Source: Photobacterium alginatilyticum
Lineage (GTDB): Bacteria; Pseudomonadota; Gammaproteobacteria; Enterobacterales; Vibrionaceae
Assembly (NCBI RefSeq): GCF_009910675.1
Contig: NZ_RSEJ01000012.1
Location: 62,001-126,000, forward strand
Direction: 5' to 3'
Length of the DNA: 64,000 bases
Shown here: one piece after another, positions 36,115 to 47,558 of the stretch
Numbering within the stretch: position 1 is the stretch's first letter
How the letters are laid out: every line of letters starts with the position of its first letter
The notes under the pieces: generated by a model
Databases searched by the model: none
Seen by the model: the letters and a program-made list of their open reading frames with translations, nothing else
What the model was told of the DNA's origin: nothing
Translations under genes and position numbers: made by a program

Positions 36115-37629
36115 ATGGAAACCGAGATAGAACTGAAGTTTTTCGTCTCACCAGAATTTTCGAGTCAATTATTACGCAAAATATCTGAAGCGAAAATACT
36201 GCAGCAAAGTAGTCGAATGCTAGGCAATGTCTACTTCGACACCCCAGACCAAATTCTTCGCCAGCACGATATCGGCCTGCGGGTCCGTCGTTTTGATGAT
36301 GTATTTGTTCAAACCTTGAAAACAGCAGGACGGGTGGTCGCAGGACTGCACCAGCGTCCGGAATACAATGCTGAAATCAATGGTACCGATCCTGATCTCT
36401 CCCTGCATCCTGTTGATGCCTGGCCGGAGAGTGTTAATGTTGCTGACGTCCAGCAGCAGCTAGCCCCGTTATTCTCAACCGATTTCGAACGCCAGCAATG
36501 GCTGGTTGCCATGCCAGACGGCAGCCAGGTTGAACTGGCCTTTGATCAGGGTGAAGTCAGCGCCGAAGGGCAGACCACGCCGATTTGCGAGGTCGAGCTG
36601 GAGCTGAAATCCGGTCAGACGGATGCGTTGTTTACCCTGGCCCGTGAATTGTGTGCCGAGGGCGGAATGCGCCTTGGCAACCTGAGCAAGGCGGCGCGAG
36701 GCTATCGCCTTGCTGCCGGTTACCAGGGGGATCAGGTCACGGCGCTGCCGTTTGTCCCTGTCCGGAGTGGCCAGAATGTTGAGTCGGTCTTTGTTAATAT
36801 CCTCGAGCATGCGCTCGGACACTGGCACTACCACGAACAAATTTTCGCTGAACGCCAGGAATTGCCTGCTCTGTATCAGATCCATCAGGCGTTGACCCTG
36901 ATCCGTCAGACACTGGTGATCTTCGGTGGAATGATCCCGCGCCGCGCCAGTGCCTTGGTACGCCAGGAACTGCAGTGGCTGGAAGGCGAGCTTGACTGGC
37001 TGGGCGAGTTTGCCAGTATTGAACAGTTGCTGGCCGACAAAGGCCATGTCCTGAAGAAGCTCAATGCGCGCAAGGTACTGATGAAGCAGCTACAGGCAAG
37101 GCAGCAGACGTTGCCTGAAGTCGAAGAAATGATGCAGTTGCTGGAGTCATCCCGCTACTGTGGCCTGCTGCTTGATCTCAGTCGCTGGATTTTGAGCCGC
37201 GGCTGGCAGCCGTTTCTTGATGACAAGTCGCGTGAGCGCCTGGCCGGTGATATCAAGCCGTTTGCCGATAATGTGCTGAACCGCTCGTGGGAAGAGCTGG
37301 CTGATGTGTTTCCGGCTGAGCGCCAGCTGAACCGTATTGACTATCTTGATCAACAGCCGCGCCTGAACCGTAATCTGTTGAGCGGCCTGTGCTTCGCCGA
37401 GTTGTACGACGAAGAGAAGCGTGCCGGTTTCAGAATGCCGTGGCTGGACTTGTTGCGTGGTATGGAAGATTTGCAGCAGATGGAGCCAATCAGGTTGTTG
37501 CTGGATCAGCAGGATGACGACGATCGCTGCCAAATCGAAAAATGGCTTTCGCGTAAGGAAGAGTCACTGCTTCATGCCATGGATCAGACCCGTCAGATAG
37601 GGATCGAGCTGGCACCATACTGGCCGTAA
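36115..37629 (+). CDS. ygiF: Inorganic triphosphatase, CYTH-CHAD protein YgiF
   Basis: A 504-residue protein. The N-terminal CYTH domain has the ExExK signature (METEIELKFFV) and other tunnel residues (GNVYFDTPD, LRVRRFD, EVELELKSG). The C-terminal CHAD domain (from about residue 220) is helical and His/Arg-rich. E. coli YgiF hydrolyses tripolyphosphate. Start chosen at 36115, the ExExK-proximal Met. Upstream of glnE as in E. coli, but here separated by two genes. Confidence 0.9.
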   Translation: METEIELKFFVSPEFSSQLLRKISEAKILQQSSRMLGNVYFDTPDQILRQHDIGLRVRRFDDVFVQTLKTAGRVVAGLHQRPEYNAEINGTDPDLSLHPVDAWPESVNVADVQQQLAPLFSTDFERQQWLVAMPDGSQVELAFDQGEVSAEGQTTPICEVELELKSGQTDALFTLARELCAEGGMRLGNLSKAARGYRLAAGYQGDQVTALPFVPVRSGQNVESVFVNILEHALGHWHYHEQIFAERQELPALYQIHQALTLIRQTLVIFGGMIPRRASALVRQELQWLEGELDWLGEFASIEQLLADKGHVLKKLNARKVLMKQLQARQQTLPEVEEMMQLLESSRYCGLLLDLSRWILSRGWQPFLDDKSRERLAGDIKPFADNVLNRSWEELADVFPAERQLNRIDYLDQQPRLNRNLLSGLCFAELYDEEKRAGFRMPWLDLLRGMEDLQQMEPIRLLLDQQDDDDRCQIEKWLSRKEESLLHAMDQTRQIGIELAPYWP

Positions 37630-37652
37630 AGCTGATTGGCTACTGACGTTCA

Positions 37653-37676
37653 AACGCCTCGCAATTGCGGGGCGTT
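37653..37676. terminator. Terminator between ygiF and the K+ channel
   Basis: AACGCCTCGC - AATT - GCGGGGCGTT, a 10-bp stem with one T-G pair, between the convergent genes. Confidence 0.75.
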
Positions 37677-37677
37677 G

Positions 37678-38466
37678 TTATATGGTACGTCTTTCGCGCT
37701 GATCGCTTTTGGCATCGAGCCGCTGTTCCAGATCATCGATACGCTTTAGCAGCAGTTGCTGGCTGGCCAGCATTTGCTGCCATTCCTCTTCATGCCGGGC
37801 GGCATCCTTTTGCTGTTGTTTTTCAGGATCGGAAATCAGCGAGCTGACCAACCCTGCCACCATACCGAACAAGCCAACCCCGCAGAGAATGATAACGGCT
37901 GCAAGAATTTTCCCGAGTGTGGTGACCGGGAAATGATCGCCGTAGCCTACCGTCGAGATAGTAACAAATACCCACCAGAGTGCATCGCCGGCAGAATGGA
38001 TGTTGGATTCGGGATCATTGCCTTCCAGCATTAGTATCATTGCCGAGCCGACCGTGACCAGGATGGTCAGGAGCAGGAAAATGGTGGCAACCGTGGCCTC
38101 GCGACGATTACTGCGAATATGGTTGAAAATATGATGGCTGGATCTTAGCAGCCGGATGACACGGAAGATCTGGACGATACGGGCAAAGCGGAGTGCCTCG
38201 ATAACCGGAATGCTGGCAATAAAGTCGGGCCAGTGGTGTTTGAGGTAGTGCACTTTGTGATTGCTGCGCACGAGATCCGTCAATAACTGACACCAGAACA
38301 ATAGGCAGATGAACGAGTCAACGCCCACAAATAGTGTGTAAACCCTGTCGGTTTGCGGAATAAATATTAAGCTGGTCACAATCGCAAGCGATATGAACGA
38401 GAGGACCAGTGCCATCAGGCTCATCGGATTGAGTTCATGTTTGACCGCGTCGATCTTTTTCATCAT
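37678..38466 (-). CDS. Voltage-gated-type potassium channel
   Basis: A 262-residue membrane protein with a voltage-sensor-like N-terminal half (S4-like FARIVQIFRVIRLLR), pore loop with selectivity filter ISTVGYGDHFP, S6, and a C-terminal coiled coil (DPEKQQQKDAARHEEEWQQM ... LEQRLDAK). Fits the six-helix Kv family. The gene is leftward, placed between ygiF and the chemoreceptor gene. Confidence 0.88.
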   Translation of the reverse strand: MMKKIDAVKHELNPMSLMALVLSFISLAIVTSLIFIPQTDRVYTLFVGVDSFICLLFWCQLLTDLVRSNHKVHYLKHHWPDFIASIPVIEALRFARIVQIFRVIRLLRSSHHIFNHIRSNRREATVATIFLLLTILVTVGSAMILMLEGNDPESNIHSAGDALWWVFVTISTVGYGDHFPVTTLGKILAAVIILCGVGLFGMVAGLVSSLISDPEKQQQKDAARHEEEWQQMLASQQLLLKRIDDLEQRLDAKSDQRERRTI

Positions 38467-38665
38467 TTAATTTCCGCAATTGCCTGCCGACCTATAGAAT
38501 ATCAGTTATTGTTTTGAGCATAAAAATAAATCATAGCCGACTGCGGGGTGGGCAGTTTGGCCGGGATTTATTGCTCGAAGTGATGGCAGGCATTGGAGCA
38601 ATAGCCTCCTCACGGAAGTCGTCATTATTTCCGGGGCTAGCATAAAAATTAAATGGAGATTCCAA

Positions 38666-40267
38666 ATGGCAAAGATGGTTTTCAAACCCTGGGAAAAGGG
38701 ACTGACCAATATTCGGCTCGTGCCGAAGCTGGTGCTGTTAATGGTATTCAGTACCGTTTTGCTGATCGGAAAGCAGTTATGGGATGCAAACACTTTTTAT
38801 CAGTCGGTAGTCAGCATTCAGCAGGACCGCTCTCAGGAGCTGGCGGAAGCGAATGCGGCGATGCTGACAACGTTTTTGGCTCAGGGCGAGGCAGGAAAAG
38901 CCCTGGCAGAACAGGCGATAGCCGCTCAGTCGAGTAGCTGGGACCACGGAGCGTACCTCTACCTTGTCGAGCGCGACAACGGCAAGCTTCTCGGGCATCC
39001 CGAGGCTAAAACAATCAACGGGCTGACGGCCTCAATGGAAAACGGCAATAGCCTGTCTGGCTTTCTGAGTCAGTTTTCAGGGGCGGGCAGCCTGGTACTG
39101 AGTAACCAGGAGCGCTTTGAGTATGCCGTCGAGCTGCCAGAGTGGAACTGGCTGGTTGTTGCATCACAGTCGGCGTCCGAGGCCGAAGCGTATTACAACG
39201 ATTACCTGGTACAGGTTGCCTGGCAGACTGCACTGATGATTGTGTCCTTTGTGGTGATTCTGCTCGGCGGCTCTAGCACTATGCTGCGCCAGACCCGCTA
39301 TCTTGCGGACAACATTCAGCTGCTCGCTGCGCGTAATCTGTCTCAGCCGATTGAGATGGATTGCCGCGATGAGTACGGCGACTTGGCCCGCGAGCTGGAA
39401 AAAACCCGGATACAGCTGAAGGATGTGATCCACAACCAGCGTGACGCGGCTGCCGAGCTGTCGGGTCTTGCCGAAGTCATGTCGATCAGCATGATGGAGA
39501 CCAAGGAATCGGCGCAGGAAGAGTTCAGCGAAGTTGACCAGCTGGCCTCGGCGATGAGCGAGATGACCTCGACGGTCCAGACCGTGGCTGATCATGCCCG
39601 CGAAGCGTCGAATGCCACCGAAGGAACCTCAGAGCAGGCGACTCAGGGGCAGCAGTTCGTTTCGCAGACTATCGGCACTATCAACCAGCTGTCGCAGGAT
39701 ATCAGCCAGTCGGCGAATGCGGTGAACCAGGTTGAGGAGCGTGTCGAGCAAATTGGCAGCGTGATTGTCACTATCCAGAGTATCTCCGAGCAGACTAACT
39801 TGCTGGCACTGAATGCAGCTATCGAGGCGGCGCGTGCCGGTGATGCCGGCCGAGGTTTTGCCGTTGTTGCCGACGAAGTGCGTAATCTGGCCCAGCGTAC
39901 CCAGCAGGCCACGGTCGAGATCCAGGAAATGATCTCGCTGCTGCAAAATAGTGCCCAACAGGCTGTTGGCCTGATGGAGCAGAGTGTGGTGGAAGCCGCA
40001 GAAGGGGTGGATCTTGTAACCAACGCCGGGGGCGAGCTGGACAAGATCGTTGACCAGGTCCAGCGTATCAATGATATGAACTTCCAGATTGCATCCGCTG
40101 CCGAGCAGCAGAGTGCGGTGGCCGATGAAATGAGCCAGAACCTGACCAATGTTCGCGAGCTGGTGGAAGCCTCTGTGGTGGTAGTCACCGAGCTGACGGA
40201 AACTTCGGAGACGATGCAGAACCATGCGACAGAGCTGGAAGGCAAAATCCAGGCCTTTCATGTCTGA
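38666..40267 (+). CDS. Methyl-accepting chemotaxis protein
   Basis: A 533-residue chemoreceptor. Membrane segment 1 is [18 protein letters not shown], followed by a short periplasmic sensor of about 130 residues (small single-Cache-like), membrane segment 2 ([17 protein letters not shown]), HAMP, and the cytoplasmic signalling domain with tip [20 protein letters not shown] and [15 protein letters not shown]. No C-terminal NWETF-type CheR tether. Ligand unknown. Own terminator follows. Confidence 0.92.
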   Translation: MAKMVFKPWEKGLTNIRLVPKLVLLMVFSTVLLIGKQLWDANTFYQSVVSIQQDRSQELAEANAAMLTTFLAQGEAGKALAEQAIAAQSSSWDHGAYLYLVERDNGKLLGHPEAKTINGLTASMENGNSLSGFLSQFSGAGSLVLSNQERFEYAVELPEWNWLVVASQSASEAEAYYNDYLVQVAWQTALMIVSFVVILLGGSSTMLRQTRYLADNIQLLAARNLSQPIEMDCRDEYGDLARELEKTRIQLKDVIHNQRDAAAELSGLAEVMSISMMETKESAQEEFSEVDQLASAMSEMTSTVQTVADHAREASNATEGTSEQATQGQQFVSQTIGTINQLSQDISQSANAVNQVEERVEQIGSVIVTIQSISEQTNLLALNAAIEAARAGDAGRGFAVVADEVRNLAQRTQQATVEIQEMISLLQNSAQQAVGLMEQSVVEAAEGVDLVTNAGGELDKIVDQVQRINDMNFQIASAAEQQSAVADEMSQNLTNVRELVEASVVVVTELTETSETMQNHATELEGKIQAFHV

Positions 40268-40320
40268 CGACCACTTGTAAACGGCTGCCACGTTTCCGGA
40301 ACGTGAGCCAGGTAACTGAC

Positions 40321-40344
40321 AACGCCCGCTAACTAGCGGGCGTT
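40321..40344 (+). terminator. Terminator after the chemoreceptor gene
   Basis: AACGCCCGCT - AACT - AGCGGGCGTT then TGTG; strong stem, weak T run. Confidence 0.75.
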
Positions 40345-40408
40345 GTGTTATGTTATTGCTAATAAGCATTTAATCCGCTTTGCCAGGGAATTGAATTAAG
40401 GAATCGAG

Positions 40409-43258
40409 ATGAACCAGCCTGCTCCGTTGATCACCGCCGCCGACAAAGCCATCGAAAAAATTCAGAGTGCTCATTCTGAGCCGCTGGCCCAGTGGCCCGT
40501 GGAGCGCTTGCCGGAGCTGCGGCAGGTGCTTGGTTGCAGTGATTTTGTTACCGCATCGCTCGTACGGGATGGCCAGCTGCTGCCCTGGCTGGCAGATCAT
40601 GTTGATGATACAGAGCACGCCAGCCAGTATCGCCAGCTTCTGGCTGACAAGCTGGCTTCAGCGACCGATGAGAACAGCCTGATGCGTTTGCTGCGTGCCT
40701 TTCGCCGCCAGGAGATGGTATGGATTGCCTGGCGCGATTTCACCGGCAAGGCATCTCTGAGCCAGAGCCTTGATCACCTGTCGCAGCTGGCTGAAGCCCT
40801 GATTATGGAAGCCTATTACTGGCTGTATGCCCAATGCTGCAAGGAGTGGGGCACCCCGATGAATGCTCAGGGAGAGGCGCAGCCAATGCTGATCCTCGGC
40901 ATGGGCAAGCTCGGTGGTGGCGAGCTGAACTTTTCCTCGGATATTGATCTGATCTTTACCTATCCGGAAAACGGCGAAACCGAAGGCGGACGGCGTAGTC
41001 TGGCCAATGCCCAGTTTTTTACCCGCCTGGGACAGCGATTGATCAAGGCACTGGATCAGCAGACATTTGACGGTTTCTGCTACCGGGTCGATATGCGGTT
41101 GCGTCCGTTTGGGGACAGCGGCCCGCTAGTGATGAGTTATGCGGCACTCGAAGATTATTACCAGGAGCAAGGGCGGGACTGGGAGCGCTATGCGATGATC
41201 AAAGCGCGGGTGATGGGACGAGAAAGCTTCAGCCAGTATCAGGAATTGCGCCAGATGTTACGGCCTTTCGTGTTCCGTCGCTATATCGACTTCAGTGCCA
41301 TCCAGTCGTTGCGACGTATGAAATCGATGATCAGCAGCGAGGTCCGCCGCCGTGGCCTGAGCAACAATATTAAGCTGGGAGCGGGCGGGATCCGTGAAGT
41401 TGAGTTTATTGCTCAGTCGTTTCAGTTGATCCGCGGCGGACGCGAGCCCAGCCTGCGCCATCGCGGGCTGCTTGAAACTCTTGCGGCAATGAAGCAGCTG
41501 GCCTTGTTGCCGCAAGAGCAGGTTGCCGACCTTGAACAGGGATATAGCTTCTTGCGCCGGCTGGAAAACTTGCTGCAGGCGATCGACGACAAGCAAACTC
41601 AGACCTTGCCGGACAAAGTGCTGGACCGGCACCGTCTGGCCTTTGCGATGGGGTATGATGACTGGGACGCGCTGCAGGCGGCAGTCGACAGTCATATGGG
41701 CGCGATTCATCAGGTCTTCGAGAACATTATCGGGTCCGAGGAAGAAGAGGTCCACTCTGCTGCCGATGCCCAATACCATGAAATGTGGGCCATGGTGAAA
41801 AATGAGGAGGTCGTGCTCAGCATTCTTGACGAGCTGGCGGCCTCTGACGGCGCCAGTCAGGCCAGTACGCTATTGGGAATGAAAGCTGAATTGTCCAAGC
41901 GTACTCTGGGTCCTCGCGGCCGGGAGGTACTGGCAAAACTGATGCCGGAGGTCTTGGCGCGCATTGTGCCTCGCCCGGATGCTGCGCAGGTTCTGGCCCG
42001 GGTGACCAAACTGATTGTCCGGGTGGCAACCCGGACGACGTATCTTGAGCTATTAAGCGAGCACCCGGCCGCACTGGATCAGCTGGTCCGCCTGTGTGCG
42101 GCCAGCCCTATGGTCGCTGAGCAGCTGACGCAATACCCTATTTTGCTCGACGAGCTGCTGGATCCCCAGCACCTCTATAATCCGACACCGCTGGATCAGT
42201 ATCAGTATGAGCTGTACGAGTACCTGGCCCGGATCCCGGAAGAGGATATGGAACAGCAGATGGAGGCTATTCGTCAGTTTAAGCAGGCGCAGCTGTTGCG
42301 GATTGCCGCCGCCGATATAGCCGGCGCACTGCCGCTGATGAAAGTCAGCGATCACCTCACTTACCTGGCCGAGGCGATTATCGGGGCGGTGGTCAACCAG
42401 GCCTGGCTTCAGATGGTCGAGAAGTATGGTGAGCCTTCCCACCTGCAGGAGCGTGACGGCAAGGGCTTTGGCGTGTTGGGATACGGCAAGGTCGGCGGCT
42501 GGGAGCTGGGATATGGCTCTGATCTGGATCTGGTGTTTCTCCATGACTGTCCGGCCAATGTCTATACCACCGGTAAAAAGGAAATTGACGGCCGCCAGTT
42601 CTACCTCAGGCTGGCACAGCGGATCGTCCACCTGTTCTCAACCCGAACCTCTTCCGGTGTGCTGTACGAGGTCGATGTACGTCTGCGCCCGTCCGGTGCA
42701 TCCGGGCTGCTGGTCAGCACCATGGAGGCTTTTGCCGAATATCAGCAGCAGGAAGCCTGGACCTGGGAGCATCAGGCACTGGTGAGGGCGCGTATGGTGT
42801 ATGGTGACAGCCCGCTGCAGCAGGCTTTTGCCAAGGTACGGCAGGCTATTTTGATGCAACCTCGCGAAACGGCGGCCTTACAGCAGCAAGTGGTGGAGAT
42901 GCGCCATAAAATGCGTGAGCATCTTGGCAGTAAGAAAGCCGGGATGTTTGGCCTCAAGCAAGATGAAGGCGGGATCACGGATATTGAATTTATTGCCCAG
43001 TATCTGGTCTTACAGCATGCCAGCGGCGAGCGGGCCCTGACCCGCTGGTCTGATAACGTTCGTATTTTCGATACGATGGCCGAGTGCGAGATCCTCAGTA
43101 TTCAGGATGTACAGGCGCTTAAGCTGGCCTATTGCCATATGCGTGATGAAATTCACCGTCTCAATTTGTTGGGCCTGTCGGCGTATGTGCCTGACGATCA
43201 ATTTGTTGCCGAGCGTGAGGTGGTACAGCAGGTTTGGCAACAGTGCCTTCAACAGTAA
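40409..43258 (+). CDS. glnE: Bifunctional glutamine synthetase adenylyltransferase/deadenylase
   Basis: A 949-residue enzyme with two nucleotidyltransferase domains. The N-terminal deadenylase motif is [20 protein letters not shown] and the C-terminal adenylylase motif is [20 protein letters not shown]. It adjusts glutamine synthetase activity under PII control. Full length. Ribosome site aaggaatcgag. Confidence 0.96.
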   Translation: MNQPAPLITAADKAIEKIQSAHSEPLAQWPVERLPELRQVLGCSDFVTASLVRDGQLLPWLADHVDDTEHASQYRQLLADKLASATDENSLMRLLRAFRRQEMVWIAWRDFTGKASLSQSLDHLSQLAEALIMEAYYWLYAQCCKEWGTPMNAQGEAQPMLILGMGKLGGGELNFSSDIDLIFTYPENGETEGGRRSLANAQFFTRLGQRLIKALDQQTFDGFCYRVDMRLRPFGDSGPLVMSYAALEDYYQEQGRDWERYAMIKARVMGRESFSQYQELRQMLRPFVFRRYIDFSAIQSLRRMKSMISSEVRRRGLSNNIKLGAGGIREVEFIAQSFQLIRGGREPSLRHRGLLETLAAMKQLALLPQEQVADLEQGYSFLRRLENLLQAIDDKQTQTLPDKVLDRHRLAFAMGYDDWDALQAAVDSHMGAIHQVFENIIGSEEEEVHSAADAQYHEMWAMVKNEEVVLSILDELAASDGASQASTLLGMKAELSKRTLGPRGREVLAKLMPEVLARIVPRPDAAQVLARVTKLIVRVATRTTYLELLSEHPAALDQLVRLCAASPMVAEQLTQYPILLDELLDPQHLYNPTPLDQYQYELYEYLARIPEEDMEQQMEAIRQFKQAQLLRIAAADIAGALPLMKVSDHLTYLAEAIIGAVVNQAWLQMVEKYGEPSHLQERDGKGFGVLGYGKVGGWELGYGSDLDLVFLHDCPANVYTTGKKEIDGRQFYLRLAQRIVHLFSTRTSSGVLYEVDVRLRPSGASGLLVSTMEAFAEYQQQEAWTWEHQALVRARMVYGDSPLQQAFAKVRQAILMQPRETAALQQQVVEMRHKMREHLGSKKAGMFGLKQDEGGITDIEFIAQYLVLQHASGERALTRWSDNVRIFDTMAECEILSIQDVQALKLAYCHMRDEIHRLNLLGLSAYVPDDQFVAEREVVQQVWQQCLQQ

Positions 43259-43343
43259 AGGCGATGAAAGGTAAACAGCCCCGAGGCTTTGTGATAGTAT
43301 TTCTCGGTTTTTTCTTCTCAGTTTTTCTACCCCGGAGATAATA

Positions 43344-44774
43344 ATGAAACTGACTCTTCCTGATTATGATCAAGCAGGTGTTTTGGTTGTTGGTGATGTC
43401 ATGCTAGACCGTTATTGGTATGGACCAACCGGGCGTATCTCGCCTGAAGCGCCTGTGCCTGTTGTTAAGGTCGATCAGATCGAAGAGCGCCCGGGCGGCG
43501 CGGCTAACGTGGCAATGAATATTGCAGCCTTGGGAGGTCATGCTCGCCTGGTTGGCCTGACGGGGATAGATGAGCCGGCGAAAGCGCTGAACGAAAAACT
43601 GTCGTCGTTGGATGTTCGCTGTGATTTTGTCTCCCTGCCGGATTACCCGACTATTACCAAGCTCCGGGTAATGAGCCGTGGCCAGCAGCTGATCCGCCTC
43701 GACTTTGAAGAAGGGTTCCATGATGTTGCGGCTGATATGATCCTGCCGCGCCTGGAGCAGTCGCTGCCAAATGTCAAAGCGATGATCCTGTCTGACTATG
43801 CCAAAGGCGCACTGGAGCATGTCCAGGCAATGGTTCAAATGGCCCGCAAGGCTGGCGTGCCTGTGATGGTCGATCCGAAAGGGACCGATTTTGAGCGCTA
43901 CCGCGGTGCTACCTTGCTGACACCGAACCTTTCAGAATTTGAAGCTGTGGTAGGCAAGGTCAATACCGACGATGAGCTGGTTGAAAGAGGCTTTGGCCTG
44001 ATTGAGCGATTTGAGCTTGAGGCGCTGCTGGTCACGCGCAGCGAGCACGGTATGACGTTGCTGCAAAAAGGTCAGGAACCTCTGCATATGCCGACACTGG
44101 CGCAGGAAGTCTATGACGTTACCGGTGCCGGTGATACGGTGATCTCGGTATTGGCGGCATCGCTGGCAGCGGGCAAATCACTGTCGGATGCCTGTAAGCT
44201 GGCCAATGCGGCTGCCGGTGTGGTCGTTGCCAAGCTGGGTACCTCGACGTTGTCAACCATTGAGCTGACCGAGGCTATTCATGGTAGCCAGGACAGTGGT
44301 TTTGGTGTGATTGCCGAAGCCCAGCTTAAGCAGGCCGTTAAGGCAGCCAGAGCACGTGGCGAGAAAGTTGTCATGACCAATGGTTGTTTTGATATTCTGC
44401 ACGCCGGCCATGTTGCCTATCTGAATGAAGCGGCAAAACTGGGCGATCGCCTGATTGTGGCGGTTAACTCGGATAGCTCGGTACAGACTCTGAAAGGACC
44501 GGGCCGACCGGTTAACCCTGAAGATCGTCGTATGGCTGTATTGGCCGGGCTTGGTGCCGTTGACTGGGTGGTGCCGTTTAGCGAAGAAACGCCGCAGCGT
44601 CTGATCAGTGAAATCCTGCCAAGCCTGTTGGTTAAAGGTGGTGACTACAAGCCGGAAGAGATTGCCGGTGGTAAGGAAGTGGTTGCCGCGGGTGGCGAGG
44701 TAAGGGTACTGAATTTTGAGGATGGCTGTTCAACGACAGAAATCATCGAAGCTATCCGTGGCGGTCGCGGGTAA
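43344..44774 (+). CDS. hldE: Bifunctional heptose kinase/adenylyltransferase HldE
   Basis: A 476-residue enzyme of ADP-heptose synthesis for lipopolysaccharide core. The N-terminal ribokinase-type domain has [17 protein letters not shown] and [11 protein letters not shown]. The C-terminal nucleotidyltransferase has [15 protein letters not shown] (HxGH). Follows glnE as in E. coli. Confidence 0.96.
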   Translation: MKLTLPDYDQAGVLVVGDVMLDRYWYGPTGRISPEAPVPVVKVDQIEERPGGAANVAMNIAALGGHARLVGLTGIDEPAKALNEKLSSLDVRCDFVSLPDYPTITKLRVMSRGQQLIRLDFEEGFHDVAADMILPRLEQSLPNVKAMILSDYAKGALEHVQAMVQMARKAGVPVMVDPKGTDFERYRGATLLTPNLSEFEAVVGKVNTDDELVERGFGLIERFELEALLVTRSEHGMTLLQKGQEPLHMPTLAQEVYDVTGAGDTVISVLAASLAAGKSLSDACKLANAAAGVVVAKLGTSTLSTIELTEAIHGSQDSGFGVIAEAQLKQAVKAARARGEKVVMTNGCFDILHAGHVAYLNEAAKLGDRLIVAVNSDSSVQTLKGPGRPVNPEDRRMAVLAGLGAVDWVVPFSEETPQRLISEILPSLLVKGGDYKPEEIAGGKEVVAAGGEVRVLNFEDGCSTTEIIEAIRGGRG

Positions 44775-44833
44775 TAGGGCTGTCGCCATAACATTGCTCG
44801 AACTTGGCAAAGTACAGCATCTTATAGATAACA

Positions 44834-44861
44834 AAAAGCGCCATCCGAGGATGGCGCTTTT
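44834..44861. terminator. Bidirectional terminator between hldE and tolC
   Basis: AAAAGCGCCATC - CGAG - GATGGCGCTTTTTT, long stem with T runs on both strands. Confidence 0.88.
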
Positions 44862-44892
44862 TTAATGGGGTTTATACCTATGATTGAGCCGG

Positions 44893-46176
44893 TTATTTGG
44901 CTGCCATCAGGCCGGTATTGACGTCCACAACGTCTTGCTCGTTGAGGGAGCCGACAGCCTGTTTCAGTCTTAGCTGGTTCAGGATGTAGTCATAGCGAGC
45001 ATTGGCAAGCTGACGGTTGGCATCGTACAGACGGCGGGTTGCATCCAGTACGTCAACGATAGTACGGGTACCGACATCAAAACCGGCTTCGGTCGCTTCA
45101 AGTGCAGACTTGGCAGAAATCACTGACTGCTGGTAAGCACGAAGGGCGCCGATAGAGGCGTTGATGTTGTTGTAGAAGGCGCGGACATCCTTGACTACAC
45201 TGCGGTAATCTTCTTCTAGCTGTTCGCTGGAAGAGACGTAGGAGAACTGCGCCTGCTTGACTTCAGAGGTCACGCGGCCACCGGTGTAGAGCGGCAGTTT
45301 CAGGTTGATGCCGGCATTTAGCGTACCGTCATCGGTGGTTGGGAGCTTGTCGTCATAGCTGTAACCGGCATCGAACGACAGAGTCGGCAAGTGACCGGAT
45401 TCAGCAAGTGAAATCTGATCGCGGGCGATGTCTTGTGAAATGCGCGAGGTCAGCAAGCTGAGGTTTTCGGTTTCGGCATCTTTAATCAGCTCAAGTACCT
45501 TGCCTTGCGGGCGGCTGGCCGAGAAGCGACCGGTATCCAGGATGCTCAGATCGGTATGCTCCTGGCCGGTGATTTCACGCAGCCCCTCATAGCTGTTGGT
45601 CAGCTCATTTTCTTTCAGGATCTCATCGGCCAGTACGCTATCGTACTGAGCCTGGGCATCGTGCACATCGGTGATTGCCGACAGGCCAACTTCGAAGCGC
45701 TGTTTGGTCTGCTCAAGCTGACGACCGACCGCGGCTTTTTCGGCGCGGACAAACTCAAGGTCATCCATGGCGCGCAATACTGCAAAGTAAGCATCGGAAA
45801 CACGCAGGATCAACGCTTGCTGAGTGGTCGCGTATGCGGCGTCTCGCTGACGAGCCTGTTTCTCTGTGATGTCTAGGCTTACCCAACTGGAGCGATTATA
45901 AAGTGACTGGCTTAGCGTCAGGCCACCATTGAAGCCATCGGTATCACCGTCCATGCGTGATACGTTGTAGCCTGCTGCTAGGTCAATTTGAGGCAACAGT
46001 GCACTACGGGATGAATTAATCGCTTCAAATGCTGCGTCTTTATCGGCTGCAGCACGAAGCAGCTGAGGATCATTTTGTTTGGCTTGTTGGTAGATATCGG
46101 CTAAATCATCAGCCAGTGCTGCCTGGCTGAAACTGCCAAGCGCAACGCTAATAATAAGCGGAAGCAATTTTTTCAT
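44893..46176 (-). CDS. tolC: Outer-membrane efflux channel TolC
   Basis: A 427-residue protein with a signal peptide (MKKLLPLIISVALGSFSQAALA) and the internally repeated helical/strand pattern of TolC (YFAVLRAMDDLEFVRAEKAA ... LYTGGRVTSEVKQAQFSY ... GFDVGTRTIVDVLDA). It forms the trimeric exit duct for RND, ABC and type I secretion. Start at 46176; the frame is open 8 codons earlier without benefit. Confidence 0.94.
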   Translation of the reverse strand: MKKLLPLIISVALGSFSQAALADDLADIYQQAKQNDPQLLRAAADKDAAFEAINSSRSALLPQIDLAAGYNVSRMDGDTDGFNGGLTLSQSLYNRSSWVSLDITEKQARQRDAAYATTQQALILRVSDAYFAVLRAMDDLEFVRAEKAAVGRQLEQTKQRFEVGLSAITDVHDAQAQYDSVLADEILKENELTNSYEGLREITGQEHTDLSILDTGRFSASRPQGKVLELIKDAETENLSLLTSRISQDIARDQISLAESGHLPTLSFDAGYSYDDKLPTTDDGTLNAGINLKLPLYTGGRVTSEVKQAQFSYVSSSEQLEEDYRSVVKDVRAFYNNINASIGALRAYQQSVISAKSALEATEAGFDVGTRTIVDVLDATRRLYDANRQLANARYDYILNQLRLKQAVGSLNEQDVVDVNTGLMAAK

Positions 46177-46428
46177 GGATGCCTTTCCTGGTCCTGACAA
46201 AAAAAAGAGATCAAAGCAATCAGTCTATCCGAAGAAACCTTGCCTGAAACTGATCATTGTTCATTTTTACTTAGTTTTACGCTGTTTACTTAATCATATG
46301 TGATTGTAATCTATCCAACTACAAAATTGGACTTAAATAAAATCATAATATTTGTCATAAATGTTGAATTAAATCATTGCTGCCAGCCATTTTGAATGAA
46401 AAGATATAGAGCAAAGGGAGAAAACATA

Positions 46429-47067
46429 ATGAGTAACGAGTTGCCTTCAGGCTCTGCGCCGGATGTTTATAGCAAAGATGATGTTGAAGTTTTGTCGACG
46501 GAGACGCTGTATCAGGGATATTTCAGCATGGTGAAATATCGTTTTCGCCATAAACTTTTTGCCGGAGGCTGGAGCGAGCCGCTTGAACGGGAGTTGTTCG
46601 AGCGTGGTCATGCCGCTGCTTTGTTACCTTATGATCCAGTTGAAGATAATGTTGTGTTGGTCGAACAGTTTCGAGTCGGCGCTATGGCGGCAGATTGCTC
46701 GCCCTGGCAGCTGGAAATTGTGGCCGGCATTATCGAGCCGAACGAGACCGCCGAGAATGTGGTGAGTCGCGAGGCCGTAGAGGAAGCTGGCGTGACAGTG
46801 ACCCAGCTGGAAAAAATTACCCGCTATCTGTCGAGTTCCGGTGGTTGTTCCGAAATGCTTGATGTCTTTGTCGGCCGTGTTGATAGCACCAAGGCCAAGG
46901 GGATTCATGGCCTGGCCCATGAAGGGGAAGACATTCGGGTGCATGTGGTCTCTCGACAGGAAGCATACCAGTGGATTGAATCTGGTAAAATTGAGAATGC
47001 AGCCTCAATCATTGCGCTACAATGGTTGCAGCTAAACTATTTAAGATTACAGGCTCAGGCTCAATAA
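46429..47067 (+). CDS. nudF: ADP-ribose diphosphatase, Nudix
   Basis: A 212-residue Nudix hydrolase with the box GIIEPNETAENVVSREAVEE followed by AG. It cleaves ADP-ribose to AMP and ribose 5-phosphate. Start at 46429 after a strong gggag site. First gene of the nudF-yqiB-cpdA-yqiA-parE group, divergent from tolC as in E. coli. Confidence 0.94.
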   Translation: MSNELPSGSAPDVYSKDDVEVLSTETLYQGYFSMVKYRFRHKLFAGGWSEPLERELFERGHAAALLPYDPVEDNVVLVEQFRVGAMAADCSPWQLEIVAGIIEPNETAENVVSREAVEEAGVTVTQLEKITRYLSSSGGCSEMLDVFVGRVDSTKAKGIHGLAHEGEDIRVHVVSRQEAYQWIESGKIENAASIIALQWLQLNYLRLQAQAQ

Positions 47068-47093
47068 CCAGTCCATTGGTTTAAGGACACCGA

Positions 47094-47522
47094 TTGAATA
47101 AAAGATATACCGTTGATTTTGCAGGAATCATGCGTTTGTATGAAACCAACTATGCGAAGCTGCTCCCATTACTGCCAAAAACAGACACGGTGGGAGACGA
47201 ATGCGTATATAAGGTTTTCGAGCACGAGTACCAGTTGCGAATCACGGAGTCGACCCGCTATACCACAGTGATCGAGCTGTGGCAGCGTGCTGACGGGGAG
47301 CTTCCGGATTATCTGATCCCCCGACTGACAGTGCGGTTATACCACGATGCCAGAGTGGCAGAAGTGTGTTCCGCTCAGCAGATTTCTCGGCTTAAGCCGA
47401 GGTATGATTACCCAAATTTGCGGATGCACCAGAAAGATGAAAAGCATCAAGTGAACCGCTTTTTGGGTGACTGGCTGGCCTATTGCCTGAAAAATGGGAT
47501 CAGCAAACAATCGGTTTGTTAA
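47094..47522 (+). CDS. yqiB: DUF1249 protein YqiB
   Basis: A 142-residue conserved protein of unknown function (YTVDFAGIMRLYETNYAKLL; VRLYHDARVAEVCSAQ; HQKDEKHQVNRFLGDWLAYC). The start is TTG with AAGGA at 6 nt. Always found between nudF and cpdA. Confidence 0.9.
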   Translation: MNKRYTVDFAGIMRLYETNYAKLLPLLPKTDTVGDECVYKVFEHEYQLRITESTRYTTVIELWQRADGELPDYLIPRLTVRLYHDARVAEVCSAQQISRLKPRYDYPNLRMHQKDEKHQVNRFLGDWLAYCLKNGISKQSVC

Positions 47523-47558
47523 CAGTATTAGATAAACAAGGTTTTTGACGTTTTGCAG